Notes: generated by a model not told the origin, from the letters alone. A DNA stretch of 64,000 nucleotides from Gnetum montanum (GCA_015680685.1 MNCI01004504.1:785847-849846), one strand, 5' to 3'. Counted from the stretch's first letter, positions 12,171 to 23,830 are shown. Program-made: numbers and translations.

Positions 12171-13789
12171 TTTTGGAAATAAGTTCATAGGTCTTGATCT
12201 TTCCCACATATCTAGCTATAACACAAGTATGCTTCACATTAAAAATTTTGAAGTTGAAATCATAAATAGACACACATACCTTGCTATTATTGAAGAGAAT
12301 TTTATGTTGTAGAATATAATTCTTGCATCTATCCATTCTACAGAATAGTGGATTATTAAGATCTCTTCAATATCTGAACTTTATGTGTAATCTAGATACA
12401 AAGAACTAGATGTCTCAAGTCCCTCTTAGACACATGAATGATTTACCACATTCATTATTAAGAGAGAATTTTTCACTACATTAATTTTATTACTCTTATA
12501 TTTTTTTAAAAAGTAAAACTGTAATAATGTTATCATTGACACATTGTCCAACACCTCATGAGTCCCTCAAATATATTTAGATTTGGAATAGAACTCAAGA
12601 TGAATACACCTTAGTAATCAAAATACATAAAACATATGCCAAAAAGAAAAAACCTTATTAATGTCAACATATGATTTGAGTGATCTTGTATAAAACTCAA
12701 ATGCAAAATGTAAACAATTTAAGTTAGATAGTGCTCCCTTGCTCCACTTACATGGACATCATAGGAATTATGAGCTGAATCCCCCAAATTCATCATTATG
12801 TATTGATAGTTGGTGTCACACTCTTACAAGTGCATGAAATGTCTCATAGTACATTCCATGACATCCTCATATAAAACCATAATGTAGAGTTTAACTAGGA
12901 AATCTTTCTAGGAAAGGTCCTATTGAGTGTGATATTGAGCAAGGTTGTTGCTCCTTCTCTTTAATGTATGGAACTATGATGCTAGTATGATTCTGAAGAT
13001 ACAATAAGCAAAGAATCCCTTGTACCTCCCATGTTTCCCAAACTATGGGGAAGGTAATAGGTCATCATAAATTCTATTACCTTGCTCACAATCCTCCCTA
13101 GCTTAAACATAAGTGACAACCTTAGAGCATACTTTGGGTAATCCATAAGATTGATACACCAAAACTGAAAGAGGATTTCATCAATTTCAAGGGAGTAACT
13201 CAAACTGCATAGAATTAGATTCAAAGGACCTTAGATTTTAGAAGGTCCAAATACTATGGTTAGTAATCTTAAAGCTCATTGTTGTACTCAACTATCTTTC
13301 CAATATCTAGGTTCTTTATAGCATTTAACATGTGAGCTAGGAATGGTACCATTTAAGACTTGGTGTGTCCACCCTTTCATACCCTACCTAAGATGTAGAA
13401 TTCATAGAATGATCCTTAAGTATTCTTTCCTAGTGACATAATAGGATAGGTTGACCTATATAAGAAAATAAGTCCAATGCATCTCTTGAATCATTTTTCC
13501 TAAAAGTCTAGAAATCTCAAAATCATCATAGTTCCATACCTATGTGAAACTTGAGCTCCATCACCTTTGGATCCCTTCAAAAGTCTTATACATTATTATA
13601 GCTAGAGATAGGCTTTCATAGGATCACATTTAGTGGATCCTAGGAGTTACAATATGCCACACATCTTCTAACCTAGTTGGTCCTCATTTTCTATAAATTT
13701 TTTTTACTATACAGGGGGATCTCCTATCCATCACTAGAGCAACCATGGTCAAAGATCAATCACTCTCTCCTGATAGAAATCTAGGATTA
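12171..13789. other. No recognised gene
   Basis: AT-rich sequence between the two chromovirus remnants. It may include the 3' LTR of Chromo-1, but no second copy exists in the window to prove it. A minus-strand open frame at 12,982-13,224 has no recognisable domain. Confidence 0.4.
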
Positions 13790-13895
13790 AGTGTTCCTAG
13801 GACTTCAAATGCTCTAGAGGCTCCTAGCTATCATATGAGTTCAGATGATATTTTGAGTGGACTAGAAATTCCACTCTTATTTCAAGACCATGCCT
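13790..13895 (-). pseudogene. Chromodomain at the integrase C-terminus
   Basis: In one minus-strand frame this reads VEFLVHSKYHLNSYDS, a stop, EPLEHLKS, a stop, and EHLI. Chromodomains of plant chromoviruses have a hydrophobic VHWKGY-like strand, then an S/T-W-EP box, then L..L and a C-terminal helix. The W before EP is a stop here (a tryptophan codon changed to a stop is the likely origin), and the conserved aromatic W after VH is S. In living elements this domain binds modified histone tails and directs insertion into heterochromatin. It follows the integrase C-terminal region in the right place. Confidence 0.7.
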
Positions 13896-13949
13896 AGTTT
13901 TCCTAAATTTTCTAATGCAGTATACTCTCTTACCTTGTATAGATTGAAT

Positions 13950-15180
13950 GCCAGGCCATTCTTAGATGGAAATACTTCTTTTTGGTCATGGAAACCCATC
14001 AAGCAAGGGCTTCTTCATGCTTATGTAAAAAATTGGATGAACTTGGTTGATATTAATAGGCAAATAAAGCTAAGTCATATGGTTAACCTTATTAATGATT
14101 TGAAATGGATTATCATACTATAGTATCAATTTGAAGGTTGTTTTCTACTTTGGTTTAAATTAGCAAGGCTTCAATTTTAGGAGGACCCAATCTTCAACCT
14201 TGAATTCATAGGTCTAGAACTTATTTTCTATGTACTTTTTCATGTATTACATTGTCCTCTCTAGAAAATTCCTTGTAGCCTCAATATTTTTTCACCATAC
14301 CCTTAAAAACTCATTAGCTAAAGGATGTCGACCCTACAAGGTAGGGGAAATTATATGTAGGATAATGGGATGCCTCCCCATTATCAATTCTACTAAAGAA
14401 AATTGTGTAGTTGAGGACTTCTAGATGTTATAGCTTAATTGGATGATCCTCAATAGAATAGGCTAGTTCTTTTAGTCACTATAGATATAATGGCATGGGT
14501 ACTTCTCAAGAACATGATTCATATGCTTCATTTGTCCATCTATTTGTAGATGAAAACTAGTAGATATCTTAAGGATGGTTCCCATCATATGAAACAAAGC
14601 CCACCAAAAGGCACTTATAAACCTATGGTAATGATCTAAGACTATTTTCATGGGCAACCCAAAATATCTAACCATCCAATTAAAGAAATATGTAGTTGTG
14701 TCATTTGTTGAACATTAGGCTAGACAAGAAATGAATACGATGAACTTGAAAAATTTATCCACCATGAAAATGATGTTGCTTAGGCCTTGCACACTTGGTA
14801 GATCTGTAATAATATCCATGATCACCATAGCCCATGGATATGATGGGATTTTCAATGGAAGAAGGATTCCTCTAGAATGCTTAGTAAACCCCTTGTTCTG
14901 TTGGTACACCAAACACTTTTGCACATAAGAAATTATATCACAATATATTTTTGGTGAAAAGAAAGTTTTCTCAAGTAGTGTTAGAGTTCTCTGCTGATGA
15001 AGGTGCCAACCTCATGATGTATCATGGCATTTTCAAATAATATCTTTATGGAGGCTAACCCAATCTAGCATGCAAATTTGAATATTCCAGAACTAGAGTA
15101 GTCCATCCATCATCTTAAAGTAAGAAGCTTGTCCTACCTCTATTAATTTGATCAAGTCAATGACCTATGGATCTTGTTTT
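13950..15180 (-). pseudogene. Chromo-1 integrase
   Basis: This is the DNA strand-transfer enzyme of the element. The H2C2 finger region lies at about 15,060-14,900, ending CLVYQQNKG (the pair of cysteines is reduced to one). The core starts at 14,850 with WAMVIMDIITDLP (first catalytic D) followed by a MVDKFFKF block. The second part, at 14,675-14,480, reads FGLPMKIVLDHYHRF (second D), then FHLQIDGQMKHMN, where the third catalytic residue, normally E, sits in a QTE-like position now M-K. The C-terminal domain at about 14,110-13,950 reads PFQIINKVNHM and QVHPIFYISMKKPL, matching the GPF/HPVFHVS region. Frameshifts separate these blocks. Confidence 0.75.
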
Positions 15181-15279
15181 AGACCATTTTGAATTTTGGC
15201 TAGTAGTACCTCATCACATTGAACATGAGAGGTTTGTTATATCTTGATAGAAAAGATTCAGGAGGTTGATTGAGAATGA

Positions 15280-15810
15280 TAGCTCAATGCATCTACCATA
15301 AAATTTCCCTTCCCAAGATGGTATACTAATTGCAGATCAAATTTAGGGAATAAAGTTAATGACCAAGCCTACTTGGGCTAAAGCTTTGTTTGGTTAGGAA
15401 GATAACTAGTAGTTAGATAATCTATCTTCATAAGAATATGACTTTCTAGCTGGTAGTACCTCCATGTTTTTAAGTAATGGATAATGATGGCTATTTCTTT
15501 CTCATGGATAGGTCAACTTTTCTCTACTTGATTTAGCTTCTATGACTCATAGGTAATAGGATGACTGTATTATAGCAACATCCATTGATTACATCCTTTC
15601 TATCATTGTTATGGTTCTCACACTATTTTGAGAATTCTAATAAGACTATTATAAGATGATAGGTTAAGGACTCTTTGATTTTGTTAAAGGCCTCTTAACA
15701 ATCTAAGCTCTAATGCATGGTACTTCTTTCTTTTGTAAATTTGTAAGAGGAGTAATAATGCTTGAAAATTTTTTAATAAATATATAGTAGAATCTAGCTA
15801 AATCCATAAA
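15280..15810 (-). pseudogene. Chromo-1 RNase H
   Basis: Follows RT on the minus strand. It starts with FIKKFSSIITPLTNL at about 15,780-15,735, the linker found between RT and RNase H in gypsy elements. It continues with EKEIAIIIHYLKTWRYYQ (about 15,510-15,455) and ends VYHLGKGNFMVDALS at about 15,325-15,280, the conserved ADALSR end with A changed to V. The tDAS-type catalytic start is not readable. It degrades the RNA strand of the RNA-DNA hybrid in living elements; this copy is dead. Confidence 0.7.
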
Positions 15811-16540
15811 CTATCTAATCTTATGGACATTAGTAGGGATAGGCCATTGACACACTACCTTAACTTTCTTTTGATTGGGCTTAATTTGGCTATTATGATG
15901 AGATATCTCAAAAACTTTAACTCCATACAATAGAACTTGTAATTCTCTTTCTTCACATACAATTGTTTCTATTGCAGTTTTTAAGCACCAAGTGTAGGTG
16001 AAGGACATGATCCTCCATGGTATGACTATGTACCAAGATATCATCAAGCTAGACAATTATAAATTTATCAAGAAAGAACCTAAATATCTCATTCAAAAGA
16101 GTAGAAAAGATGATTGGTGTATTGCAAAGCCAAAATGACATTATAGTCCATTACAATGATCCATATCTAGTTACACAAGTAGTTCTCTCCTCATCTTTCT
16201 CTATAATGTGGACTTGATAATAACCTTGGTGAAGGTTTAGCTGGGTGAAATAACATGTCTCGAATATTTGATCAAATAAATAATAAATTATAGATATTTG
16301 ATATTTATTTTTTATGGTGTGATTTTTTAGAAACTTATAGTCACAAAAAAGATGCAAAGTTCCATCCTCCTTGGTGATAAATAACACTGGTGCATCATAA
16401 GAAGATTTTGAAAGATAGATGTATTCTTTGAAAGTAAAACTATTAAGCTATCACTTTAGCTCTTTCAAATCAAGCCCTGTTAGGTGATATGATCTTTGAA
16501 TAAGAGGGGATGTACTAAGAAACAACTCTATTTTATGATC
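15811..16540 (-). pseudogene. Chromo-1 reverse transcriptase
   Basis: Minus-strand reading starts near 16,490 with YHLTGLDLKELK. It continues at 16,387-16,151 with VLFITKEDGTLHLFCDYKF-type sequence, then NKYQIS and FTQLNLHQGYYQVHI, all standard RT blocks. The catalytic box is LDDILVHS at about 16,055-16,030, where the residue before LDD is a stop. The thumb reads YGVKVFEISHH and IKPNQKKVKVVCQWPIP (15,940-15,815). A frameshift separates the LDD box from the thumb. The first aspartate, in the NLHQGY box, is changed from the usual D to N. Confidence 0.8.
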
Positions 16541-17019
16541 TATCACCCTTTGTAGTGCTAGAGTTATAGGTAGATCTAGCATCATAACATCACAAAAGTG
16601 GTCTAAGACTTATGAAATTTATGCATCAAAGCTTGAATGAGGCTTAAAGGTCTCTAAAAGGTTGCTTGTCTACATGACCAAGAGAAATCTATACATGGGA
16701 TCTTTGGGCAAGTATTTCATCATAATTAGGGAGATGATTTGAGGGTTTGACTCCTCATCCTTTTCATTTGTATCCCATGAGTTTGAATTAAGTACGGAGA
16801 GTTCTCGTGGGGCATGAAGATAGGAAATGTAGAGTTATAGAAACCTTAGCCTTAGATAGGAGATCTTGCTTCAAAATGACCTCAAAGGAATCCATATAAA
16901 AAATTGAGAAGTCAAGCATCCCATGCTAAGAAAATACTTAGATAGAGACATTTTTGCTAACTCTAACACATCAAAAGATTGAAAACTATACAAGTTTGTA
17001 AGAGGCTCAAACTGGATCC

Positions 17020-17120
17020 ATATCTAGTTGTAAGTCCCTCACCATAGATAGGACCATGTAACTCTGACTTGTTCCATTATCAATCAAGGAATTGACCAAT
17101 CTCGAACCCATAGTGACTAG
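17020..17120 (-). pseudogene. Chromo-1 aspartic protease fragment
   Basis: A minus-strand frame reads SLIDNGTSQSYMVLSMVRDLQL, cut here into LIDNGTSQSYM and VRDLQL. This corresponds to the active-site loop of gypsy proteases (D-S/T-G-A-S), with N in place of S/T. Upstream gag sequence is not recognisable; the Copia-2 gag begins at about 17,285 on the other strand. Confidence 0.6.
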
Positions 17121-17284
17121 GTCTAATTAAACTTGATGTAATTTATCAAGGTTTGTCTCTTGGGAATCATTTCATATACAATAATAGCACTTTGAAGCTC
17201 TTCGAATTTAAGAATCGATAAATCTCTAATTTCTTCCATTATTGTAACCTTTGGTTTGAATTTTGATTAAAGAGTTCTAATCAT

Positions 17285-18077
17285 TTTTATTATGACATCA
17301 CTTTTGGGAAAAAATTTACCAGTACCTCATATGATGAATTTGAAAATGAAGAAGAAAGATATGAACTTTTATGTAATGAAATTTTATCTTTTGAAAATAT
17401 TTGCACAAAGTTGAGTAAACAAATCTTAGACCTTAGGGCTGAGAATAAAGAACTAACCAAGTCTTGTGAGAAGATGAAGAAAGAGCTTTTAGACATAAAA
17501 CTTGTGAATGAAAGGCCGGTTAAAGGGAAAGAGTCCCTTCAAATGGTTTTAGGACAAGGAAGAAGTCCACATGATAAGAGTGGATTGAAATGCTATATAC
17601 ACAAGATGAATCATCTACACCAATTCTATCTTAACCAAAGGCTAGTCCAAAGAATGAAGAATCAATGGGTACTACTTCTTAACTAAGAGCAGTTCTAAGG
17701 TATGATCATTTTAACTACTATAGAAAGGTGAGATGTTATTATTGTCATAAATTTGGGCATAATCAATGGAAATGCAATTTAAAGTTTTATCATATGAATA
17801 TTTGGCCGTATCATAAGACTCCTTGGTCTTACCAAATTGCACCAAGAAAGGAAAGTATGCAAGATCATAGGAAGAATTGGACAACTCAAAAGGACAAGGG
17901 GGTTAAGAAAGAATTAAGGATCAAAAGAAAGGAACAAGGGAATGAGGAGACTCTTTACAAAAAATTCATGAAAGGAAGCCAAGTCTTAGCAATTGAAGAA
18001 GTCTATGTAAGAAGAGAAATCTCGAAAGAGGAATCTCATTCTCTAGCACTCTAGGCACCTTAATTCTATTTGGCAAG
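17285..18077 (+). pseudogene. Copia-2 gag remnant (SIRE-like Ty1/copia)
   Basis: This is the C-terminal half of a copia gag. From 17,300 it reads an acidic lead-in, FENEEERYELLCNE, then a coiled coil (17,400-17,500; ILDLRAENKELTKSCEKMKK). The motif HDKSGLK follows at about 17,570. A zinc knuckle of the CX2CX4HX4C type is intact at 17,731-17,772 (CYYCHKFGHNQWKC). A basic tail runs to a stop at 18,052-18,054. A frameshift lies between 17,686 and 17,728. The N-terminal capsid part and the 5' LTR are missing at the junction with Chromo-1. In the family, gag forms the particle and the knuckle binds RNA. The gene is interrupted downstream by Gyp-2 at 18,077/18,078 and its flank resumes at 27,969. 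Confidence 0.85.
18073..18077 (+). other. Target-site duplication of Gyp-2, left copy
   Basis: GCAAG directly precedes the left LTR, and an identical GCAAG directly follows the right LTR at 27,964-27,968. Five-base duplications are what LTR-element integrases make. This proves that Gyp-2 inserted as a unit and fixes its ends. Confidence 0.92.
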
Positions 18078-18188
18078 TGATGAACTACAATATCAGGGCC
18101 ACGATATCGCATCCGTGATATTGGATCCGTGATATTAGAGCTTGCCGAGAGATATTGGACATCTGATGTTGGAACCTGTCTTGTCACC

Positions 18189-18196
18189 TATAAATA
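18189..18196 (+). promoter_or_regulatory. TATA box of Gyp-2 5' LTR
   Basis: TATAAATA followed by AGAGG. The same block (CTATAAATAAGAGGC or close) is present in all six LTRs of this superfamily in the window, so it is the conserved core promoter. Confidence 0.8.
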
Positions 18197-18374
18197 AGAG
18201 GTGGGCACACTTGGTTTGGCAATAGGGTTAATTTAGTCGCTTAGTCCCATACCAAAACTCTTTCACTTTTCCTTTCTTAGAGTTAGAATTATTTATGAGT
18301 GCCTACAGTAGGAGTCATAAAGTGAACGGATCTTTATTTAAGCATTGTGTACCTGAGCACACCTTGTGGCCAGA

Positions 18375-18380
18375 AATAAA
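18375..18380 (+). promoter_or_regulatory. Polyadenylation signal in Gyp-2 5' LTR
   Basis: AATAAA followed by GATGAACTTTGTG. The hexamer and its flanks are conserved in the right LTR and in the related LTRs, about 180 bases after the TATA box. This is a normal U3-R-U5 layout. Confidence 0.6.
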
Positions 18381-18882
18381 GATGAACTTTGTGATAACCC
18401 TTGTAGTATTCAAAATAGATTATCTCTTACCCTTCATTTTATTTATAATTATTTAATGCTTTTTTATAGTTAATTAATGTTTTCTCTCTCACCATGTTAA
18501 TTCTCCCAAGTAAGCACACTTAGTACAACCACTTCGAGCATGCGTGAAACACTTGGTAACCTAGTAATGATTAGCGTTACTAGGTTCAAGATTTATATAG
18601 CAAGTGGGAACAGATGCTGGTCTTAGGACTAGTTAGAGCATAGTTGATTAGTTAAATTAAATTGGTTACTTAATTATTTCACTTCTCCCTTTTTAGTACC
18701 AGGATATACCTCAAGTTTACTTAACCATACAATTGTGCTATACAAGTGAGCTTGGGAAGACAACGATCAACTAACTCATCCTTGTTCTGTAAAGGTGCAT
18801 AAGCACTTAGTCCTTGGAGTTCGACTAGATCATGTGTGGATGCTCATATGGTTCAACATAGGGATACCTTGTCACTCATCAT

Positions 18883-18900
18883 TGGCACCGTTGTCAGGGA
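18883..18900 (+). other. Gyp-2 primer-binding site (tRNA-Asp type)
   Basis: TGGCACCGTTGTCAGGGA begins one base after the LTR. It differs from TGGCGCCGTTGCCGGGGA only by three transitions. The partner element Gyp-3 has a differently mutated version of the same site. Confidence 0.85.
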
Positions 18901-19018
18901 CTTTGTTGTTTGTGTGTTGATTAGAACTTAGGAAATCTTCCCATCATTGGAACGAACCCTTAGGGTTGGTTATCCTACAATTATAGAAAAGAGAGTATTG
19001 CACACTGAAGAATTAATC

Positions 19019-20852
19019 ATGTCTCCTTCTTCCTATGAAAGCGCTTCACCGCCTAGGTCTAACACAATGAATAGTTGGAGGCGTAGTCCACATGATGATG
19101 ATCCGCTAGAGCCCCAACAGTTTCGCTTGGTATACGATCATCCTAATGAGTATGTAATAGAATTTACCTTTATCCTCCACCAGGATGAACAATTGTGTTG
19201 GTGTGATTTAAAGGGTAACATAGTGTGACCACCCAATCACTCAATCCCAAGCATTCTTCTTCATGATCTCACACAAATTGGTATGCAGCACTTACAATTA
19301 GAGTACATTGTGCATGAACAAGATTCGAGAGATTATTGACCCACGGAGGCACAACATCAAAGGGACCTACAACAAGAGAGACATTACAAATATATGAAAG
19401 GAAAGCAATCTTAGAATATCTCGTATGTCATAAGTAAAAATGAGGGCAGTGAACCTGCCTCAAGAGGCTTTCAACATAATGATGTTCCTATCATTGACTT
19501 CGATCGAGGAGTTGTGTATCAAAATCTTCACTCAACCATTCATAACCTAGGTTCTGATACTAATGGACACAAAGGGTCTGGAAAAGGGACACAAACACAT
19601 GACAATGACTGACATTCCAATCATAACCGTGACCTCAAAGAGAAAGTGATAGGCACCATCATGGTGCTAGTTCTCCTTCCTCTGCACCTTCATCATCTCC
19701 TTCCCCCTCTCCTTTAGGATCGAAACGCAATCACAAATGGAAAGATCCTAAGGATAATGGTAGGAAAAATAGGAATAATAGACAAAATAGTTGAGAAAGG
19801 GGATGAGGGCATTCTAGGGAAACACATCACGAAAGGAGGGAGAGTAGGGAACAACATAGGCATCATATATGTCATAGAGAATATGATCACAATGAACCCC
19901 TACTCGCTACCTGAAGTACGCTAGATATAACTGAGGCTGTTAGAATCCCAATAAGGCACCAAAAAGATAGCAAGATTAAAAGATTGGACATGAATAATAT
20001 CCCACGATTTGGAGGATACAACGCTGATCCTCAAAATCATTTACAAGCATTTCACGATGCATGTGCCTTGCAAAACATAGAAAATGAGTGGCAAAAACTC
20101 AAGTTGTTTCCATAGAAAATGATCAATGAAGCAGAAACCTAGTACTGGTCCTTAGAACCGGAATCCATTTGCTGATGGAGTACCATGTTAGAACTATTAA
20201 ATGATAAGTATCAAATGTACTCCCGAGTGTTCGACCTGTGAAATAATATCCAATGATAGAAACAAGGACATGAACCCTTGGATGCTGCCATGGGTCAATA
20301 TTATGCATTGTTACATCATTGCCTAGGCCATGGTTACTTATAGTGGAACAACTACGCCATCTTGTAGATGGGCTTAGGCACAAAATGTGAAGAACCCTTG
20401 GGACTTATGCCCAAGGAAGGCTATTTGAGCTTAGAGCCCATCAAGTACAAAGATTGTTGGAGCAAGTTGCTAAAGAGGAAGGTGAATTAAGGAAAAGAGA
20501 AAGTGCGAAAGAATATAATAGAGATCCTTCCCTCTAAAAGAATGGAGTTAGATTTTGTAAGGATGAAGAAGAGTCACCACTCTAAGAGATGGTGAATAAG
20601 AAAACTTTGCCCATTCAAAAATTTGCATCAGAAGTATCGACAAAGGTAGATAAAATGTGGGACTCCCTAGATAATAAATTCCAAATTTTTCTAAAAATAG
20701 TAGAGGATTTTAGGAAAAAAAGTAGTGATTGAGAAAGAAGAAAAAAGAGAGAAGTTGAATATGCATGTAACAAAGGTAAGGGTAAAGTGGCCATCATCGA
20801 AGAAGTTGTGGATTCAGATACAGACAATGATGGTGGATGTGAGATATGCTAA
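19019..20852 (+). pseudogene. Gyp-2 gag
   Basis: This is the capsid/nucleocapsid gene. The start chosen is ATG at 19,019 (MSPSSYESASPP), because the same ATG and sequence occur in Gyp-3 at 59,181. The N-terminal part (to about 19,230) reads openly. A Ser/Pro-rich segment is near 19,660-19,720. The gag core at about 19,985-20,440 includes GGYNADPQNHLQAFHDACAL and a WYWSLEPESI-like match. A coiled-coil and lysine-rich tail (20,460-20,810) leads to CEIC and a TAA at 20,850-20,852. The same TAA follows CEIC in Gyp-3. Several stops and frameshifts occur within the gene. The conserved Y-D-H-P and C-C after the TAA would complete an atypical Cys/His finger if it were read through. Confidence 0.75.
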
Positions 20853-22420
20853 TATGACCATCCTAATGGATGTTGTCATGTAATCTCACATCTACAGGAA
20901 TCTAAGGTGTATGCACTTAATCCATGACTAAAAAAAAGGCAAACACCTCGAAGGTTACCTTATCCTCAAGGTAACCCAAGGTAGTTCCACCAACCCTTGA
21001 CGTATTATCCAAGTGGATCTCCACCACAACCAAATAAGCAATATCAACAATGGCAACACCCATAATCATGGGGAATGCCACCACCATGTCAACAGTGTCC
21101 TTACCATCAGCCTAACTCGTATGGATACTACGTGTGGCAATCGATCTCTCCACGTGACTCTACTAGTTATGTCACTCCTTAGCCTCACTACTAAGCCCAA
21201 GGGTACTATAGAACTCCTTCTCCTAGGGGTGATGTTCCAAAAATGAACTATCCTTCTCATCTGGCTGCATCTCTTCCACCCTTTTCTCCATTACCACCTA
21301 CTTCAACTATGCAGGGTGAGCTCCTTGCCTAGCCACAGCAACGTAACACTACAAGGGCTATTAATCCTCAATCTATTGTTGGTTCAGACAACCACACAAA
21401 AAAGAGACCTTTCTTTAGAACCAACAATCCAACTAAGTCCTTACAACCATAAGCAGCTAATCCTCCAAATGCCTCACCATCATTCAAATCTTTGGAACTC
21501 CCTTCAAACCAAAAACAACATCCAACACATATGGTCATGTTGACTCATGCCATCACCGATTGGATTAAAGATGGCCACCTTCCTAGGAAATTTTATAGAT
21601 CTTGGAAGTCCTCTTATATATCTACAAATCGCTGGGAATGAACCGTGCAAATCTCTTTTAGATTCAAGTTCTGGTATCAACTTAATCTCTCAAGAAATGT
21701 ATAAAGCTTAGAGCCTGCCTCCACTAAAAAAGAGTAACATACATTTAGAGCTAGCTGACCAGTCCATCATTGTCCCATTAGGACTAGTGGAGGACATCAT
21801 TGCTGTTGTTTGTGGGTGGTTGTATCCAGCCAACTTCCTAGTGATTCAAGTTAACAATGGAAAGGGGGACTTCCCAATCATAATGGGAAGAGCATGGTTA
21901 AGCACAATTGATGTGCACCTAGGAATATATGATCTTTCCCTAGAAATATCAAAGGAAAACACATTTGGAAAGATTGAGAAGAAGAAAGTTCCATGCATCG
22001 CATACAGTGACACATGGTGTAATTACGTGCAGAAGTCATGGTCTATATAACGTTTAACATTGCCTGGATGCAACCAGTGTGCACAAGTAACCAACATACA
22101 AAGATGCCTATATGTAGCAGCCATAAGATAGGAGGACACCTAGTGGCTAACAACTGACCAAGAGAGCAATTCAACTATATGCATGGAACCAACTGAGGGT
22201 TTGACTTGCACTTACATTGATAGCATAGATACATTAGAGGAAGTCCATCACCAACTTCCACATCTCGATGTTGAAAGTATCAACTGGGGGAAGTTGGAAA
22301 TCTTTAACAACTTTAAGCAAGAGCCCCTTGAGTTAAAACCATTGCCCACTTGTATGGAGTATACATTTCTCAAAAATGGAAAACCAGTAATTATTAATGC
22401 TAAGCTCACTCCTCAATAAA
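20853..22420 (+). pseudogene. Gyp-2 protease and protease-RT linker
   Basis: A Gln/Pro-rich segment (20,930-21,500) leads to the aspartic protease. About 21,575-21,790 reads GHLPRK, then LQIAGNEPCK-like sequence, a damaged active-site loop (D-S-S-S-G where D-S/T-G is expected), INLISQEMYKA, and ELADQSIIVPLG. The open frame 21,787-22,050 carries GWLYPANFLVIQVNNGKGDF, shortened here to key residues, and IIMGRAWLSTIDVHLG, which is the protease flap-side region. The open frame 22,183-22,419 (EPTEGLTCTYIDSIDTL, then EPLELKPLP) is the linker that precedes RT. In the living element the protease cuts the polyprotein. Loss of the active-site glycine spacing makes this copy inactive. Confidence 0.75.
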
Positions 22421-22549
22421 AAGAGAGACTACTGGAAATGGTAAACAAATGGTTGAAAGCCTTTGCTTGGTCATATCCTAAATTAACTAGAATAAACTGT
22501 AGGATATGCTAGCATAGAATTTACACTGACTCCTCCATGAAGCCTTGAT

Positions 22550-23215
22550 GACAATTGCAGAGGCGACTGAACCCAAAGCTGAAGCAAGTGGTTAAAGAAG
22601 AAATTGAATAACTTCTAAAAGCCGAGTTCATTTACCCCATTGCTAATAGTGAATGGGTTAGTTCCTTAGTCATTGTGCCGAAAAAGGGAGGTAAATGAAG
22701 GATGTGTATAGACTTTAGGCTACTGAACATGGCAACATTCAAAGACCACTTTCCATTGTCATTCATTGACCCAGTCTTAGACACCATTGCTGGTGCATCA
22801 CTACTATAGTTTTCTAGATGGGTACAGTGGATACAACCAAATCCAAATATCATCAGAAGACCAAGCCAAGACTACATTTACAAGTCCTTGGGGGACATTT
22901 GCATATAGATAGATGTGGTTTGGCTTGTGTAATGCCCTTGCAACGTTTCAATGTTTGGTTATAAGTATCTTTCAATAGAAAATAGGGAATGGTATAGAGG
23001 TCTTCATGGATGATTTCTCCACCTACTAAGCGAACTTCGATCAAGCATTGGACCGATTAGAGTAAGTACTAAAATGATATGTTGAAACTAATTTAAGGCT
23101 CAACTGGTAAAAAAGCCATTTAATGATCCAATAAGTCATAGTATTAAGGCATAAGATTTCACAAACAGGGATAGAGGTAGACCCTGAAAAGATTAAAGTC
23201 ATCCAAGGAATCATG
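22550..23215 (+). pseudogene. Gyp-2 reverse transcriptase
   Basis: RT blocks are readable in three frames. About 22,560-22,640 reads NPKLKQVVKEEIE then LLKAEFIYPI. VPKKGGK at about 22,676 is followed by a stop and CIDFRLLN. Then DHFPLSFID at 22,744, SSPWGTFAY-like and MWFGLCNALATFQC at about 22,870-22,960, and the catalytic box FMDD at 23,003-23,014. The thumb gives DPEKIKVIQGI at about 23,180. A CAG-to-TAG change is visible before MWFG, where Gyp-3 keeps Q. The layout matches the Athila/Tat branch. The copy is dead. Confidence 0.8.
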
Positions 23216-23830
23216 CGCTAACCTAAAATTGTAAAAGACATTTGATCATTCCTTGGAGACACTAGCTATTATAGAAGATTCATTGAGAACTTTTCAAAGG
23301 TTGCAAAACCATTGGTTGAACTAACAAAAAAGGATGTACCCTTTGAATGGACTAGGGAATGCAAACTAGCTTTTCAAACCTTGAAGTAGAAGCTTTTAGA
23401 AACACCTATTCTACAAGCTCCTAACTAGTCCAGACCATTCCACATAATGACTAATACATCCAACTATGCTCTAGGAGCTGTACTTACACAGTTAGATGAC
23501 CAAAAATGACCCTAGTACATTCACTATGCAAGTCAAAGTATTGCTGATGCATAACTCAACTACACCACAATGGAAAAGAAATTAATGGTTGTGGTGTTTG
23601 CGCTAGATAAGTTTAGGCACTATGTATTAGGCTATAAGGTATTTGTACACACAAACCATAGTGCAATTCAGTTCCTACTAAATAAACCAATAGTGAGCCC
23701 TCACATCATACAATGACTCGTAATCTTACAAGAGTTTGATTTTATGATGATAGATCGTAAAGGCACTGAGAATGTTGTTGCTAATCATTTATCTTAGTTA
23801 AGATGTGACAACAAAGAGGATGAATATCTA
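23216..23830 (+). pseudogene. Gyp-2 RNase H
   Basis: After RT the frame reads [19 protein letters not shown] and [15 protein letters not shown] (23,279-23,385), the usual RT-RNase H linker. A T-N-T-S in the TDAS position (about 23,450) marks the catalytic start, with the first aspartate changed to N. About 23,560-23,620 reads NYTTMEKKLMVVVFALDKFR, and the end reads GTENVVANHLS (about 23,764-23,795), where D of ADHLSR is N. Both acidic changes would kill RNase H activity. Confidence 0.75.

Larger units (their letters stand above)
13790..17120 (-). mobile_element. Chromo-1: Ty3/gypsy chromovirus remnant
   Basis: Read right to left the domains come in the order protease, RT, RNase H, integrase, chromodomain. 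That order is diagnostic of a Ty3/gypsy chromovirus. All domains are recognisable and all are broken. The gag and 5' LTR are missing: the protease end abuts the Copia-2 gag at about 17,120-17,285. The 3' LTR cannot be defined. Confidence 0.8.
18078..18881 (+). repeat. Gyp-2 5' LTR
   Basis: It starts TGATGAACTACAATATC and ends CACTCATCA. It carries several GATATC/GATATT words upstream of a TATA box (18,189-18,196), an AATAAA signal (18,375-18,380), and a U5 ending just before the primer site. It is about 50 bases shorter than its partner because two short blocks present in the right LTR (near 27,606-27,650 and 27,757-27,783) are missing here. Confidence 0.92.

Noticed and set aside
20123-20383. 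Minus-strand 86-codon frame in Gyp-2
   Set aside because: Antisense to the gag core of Gyp-2, not conserved in Gyp-3.
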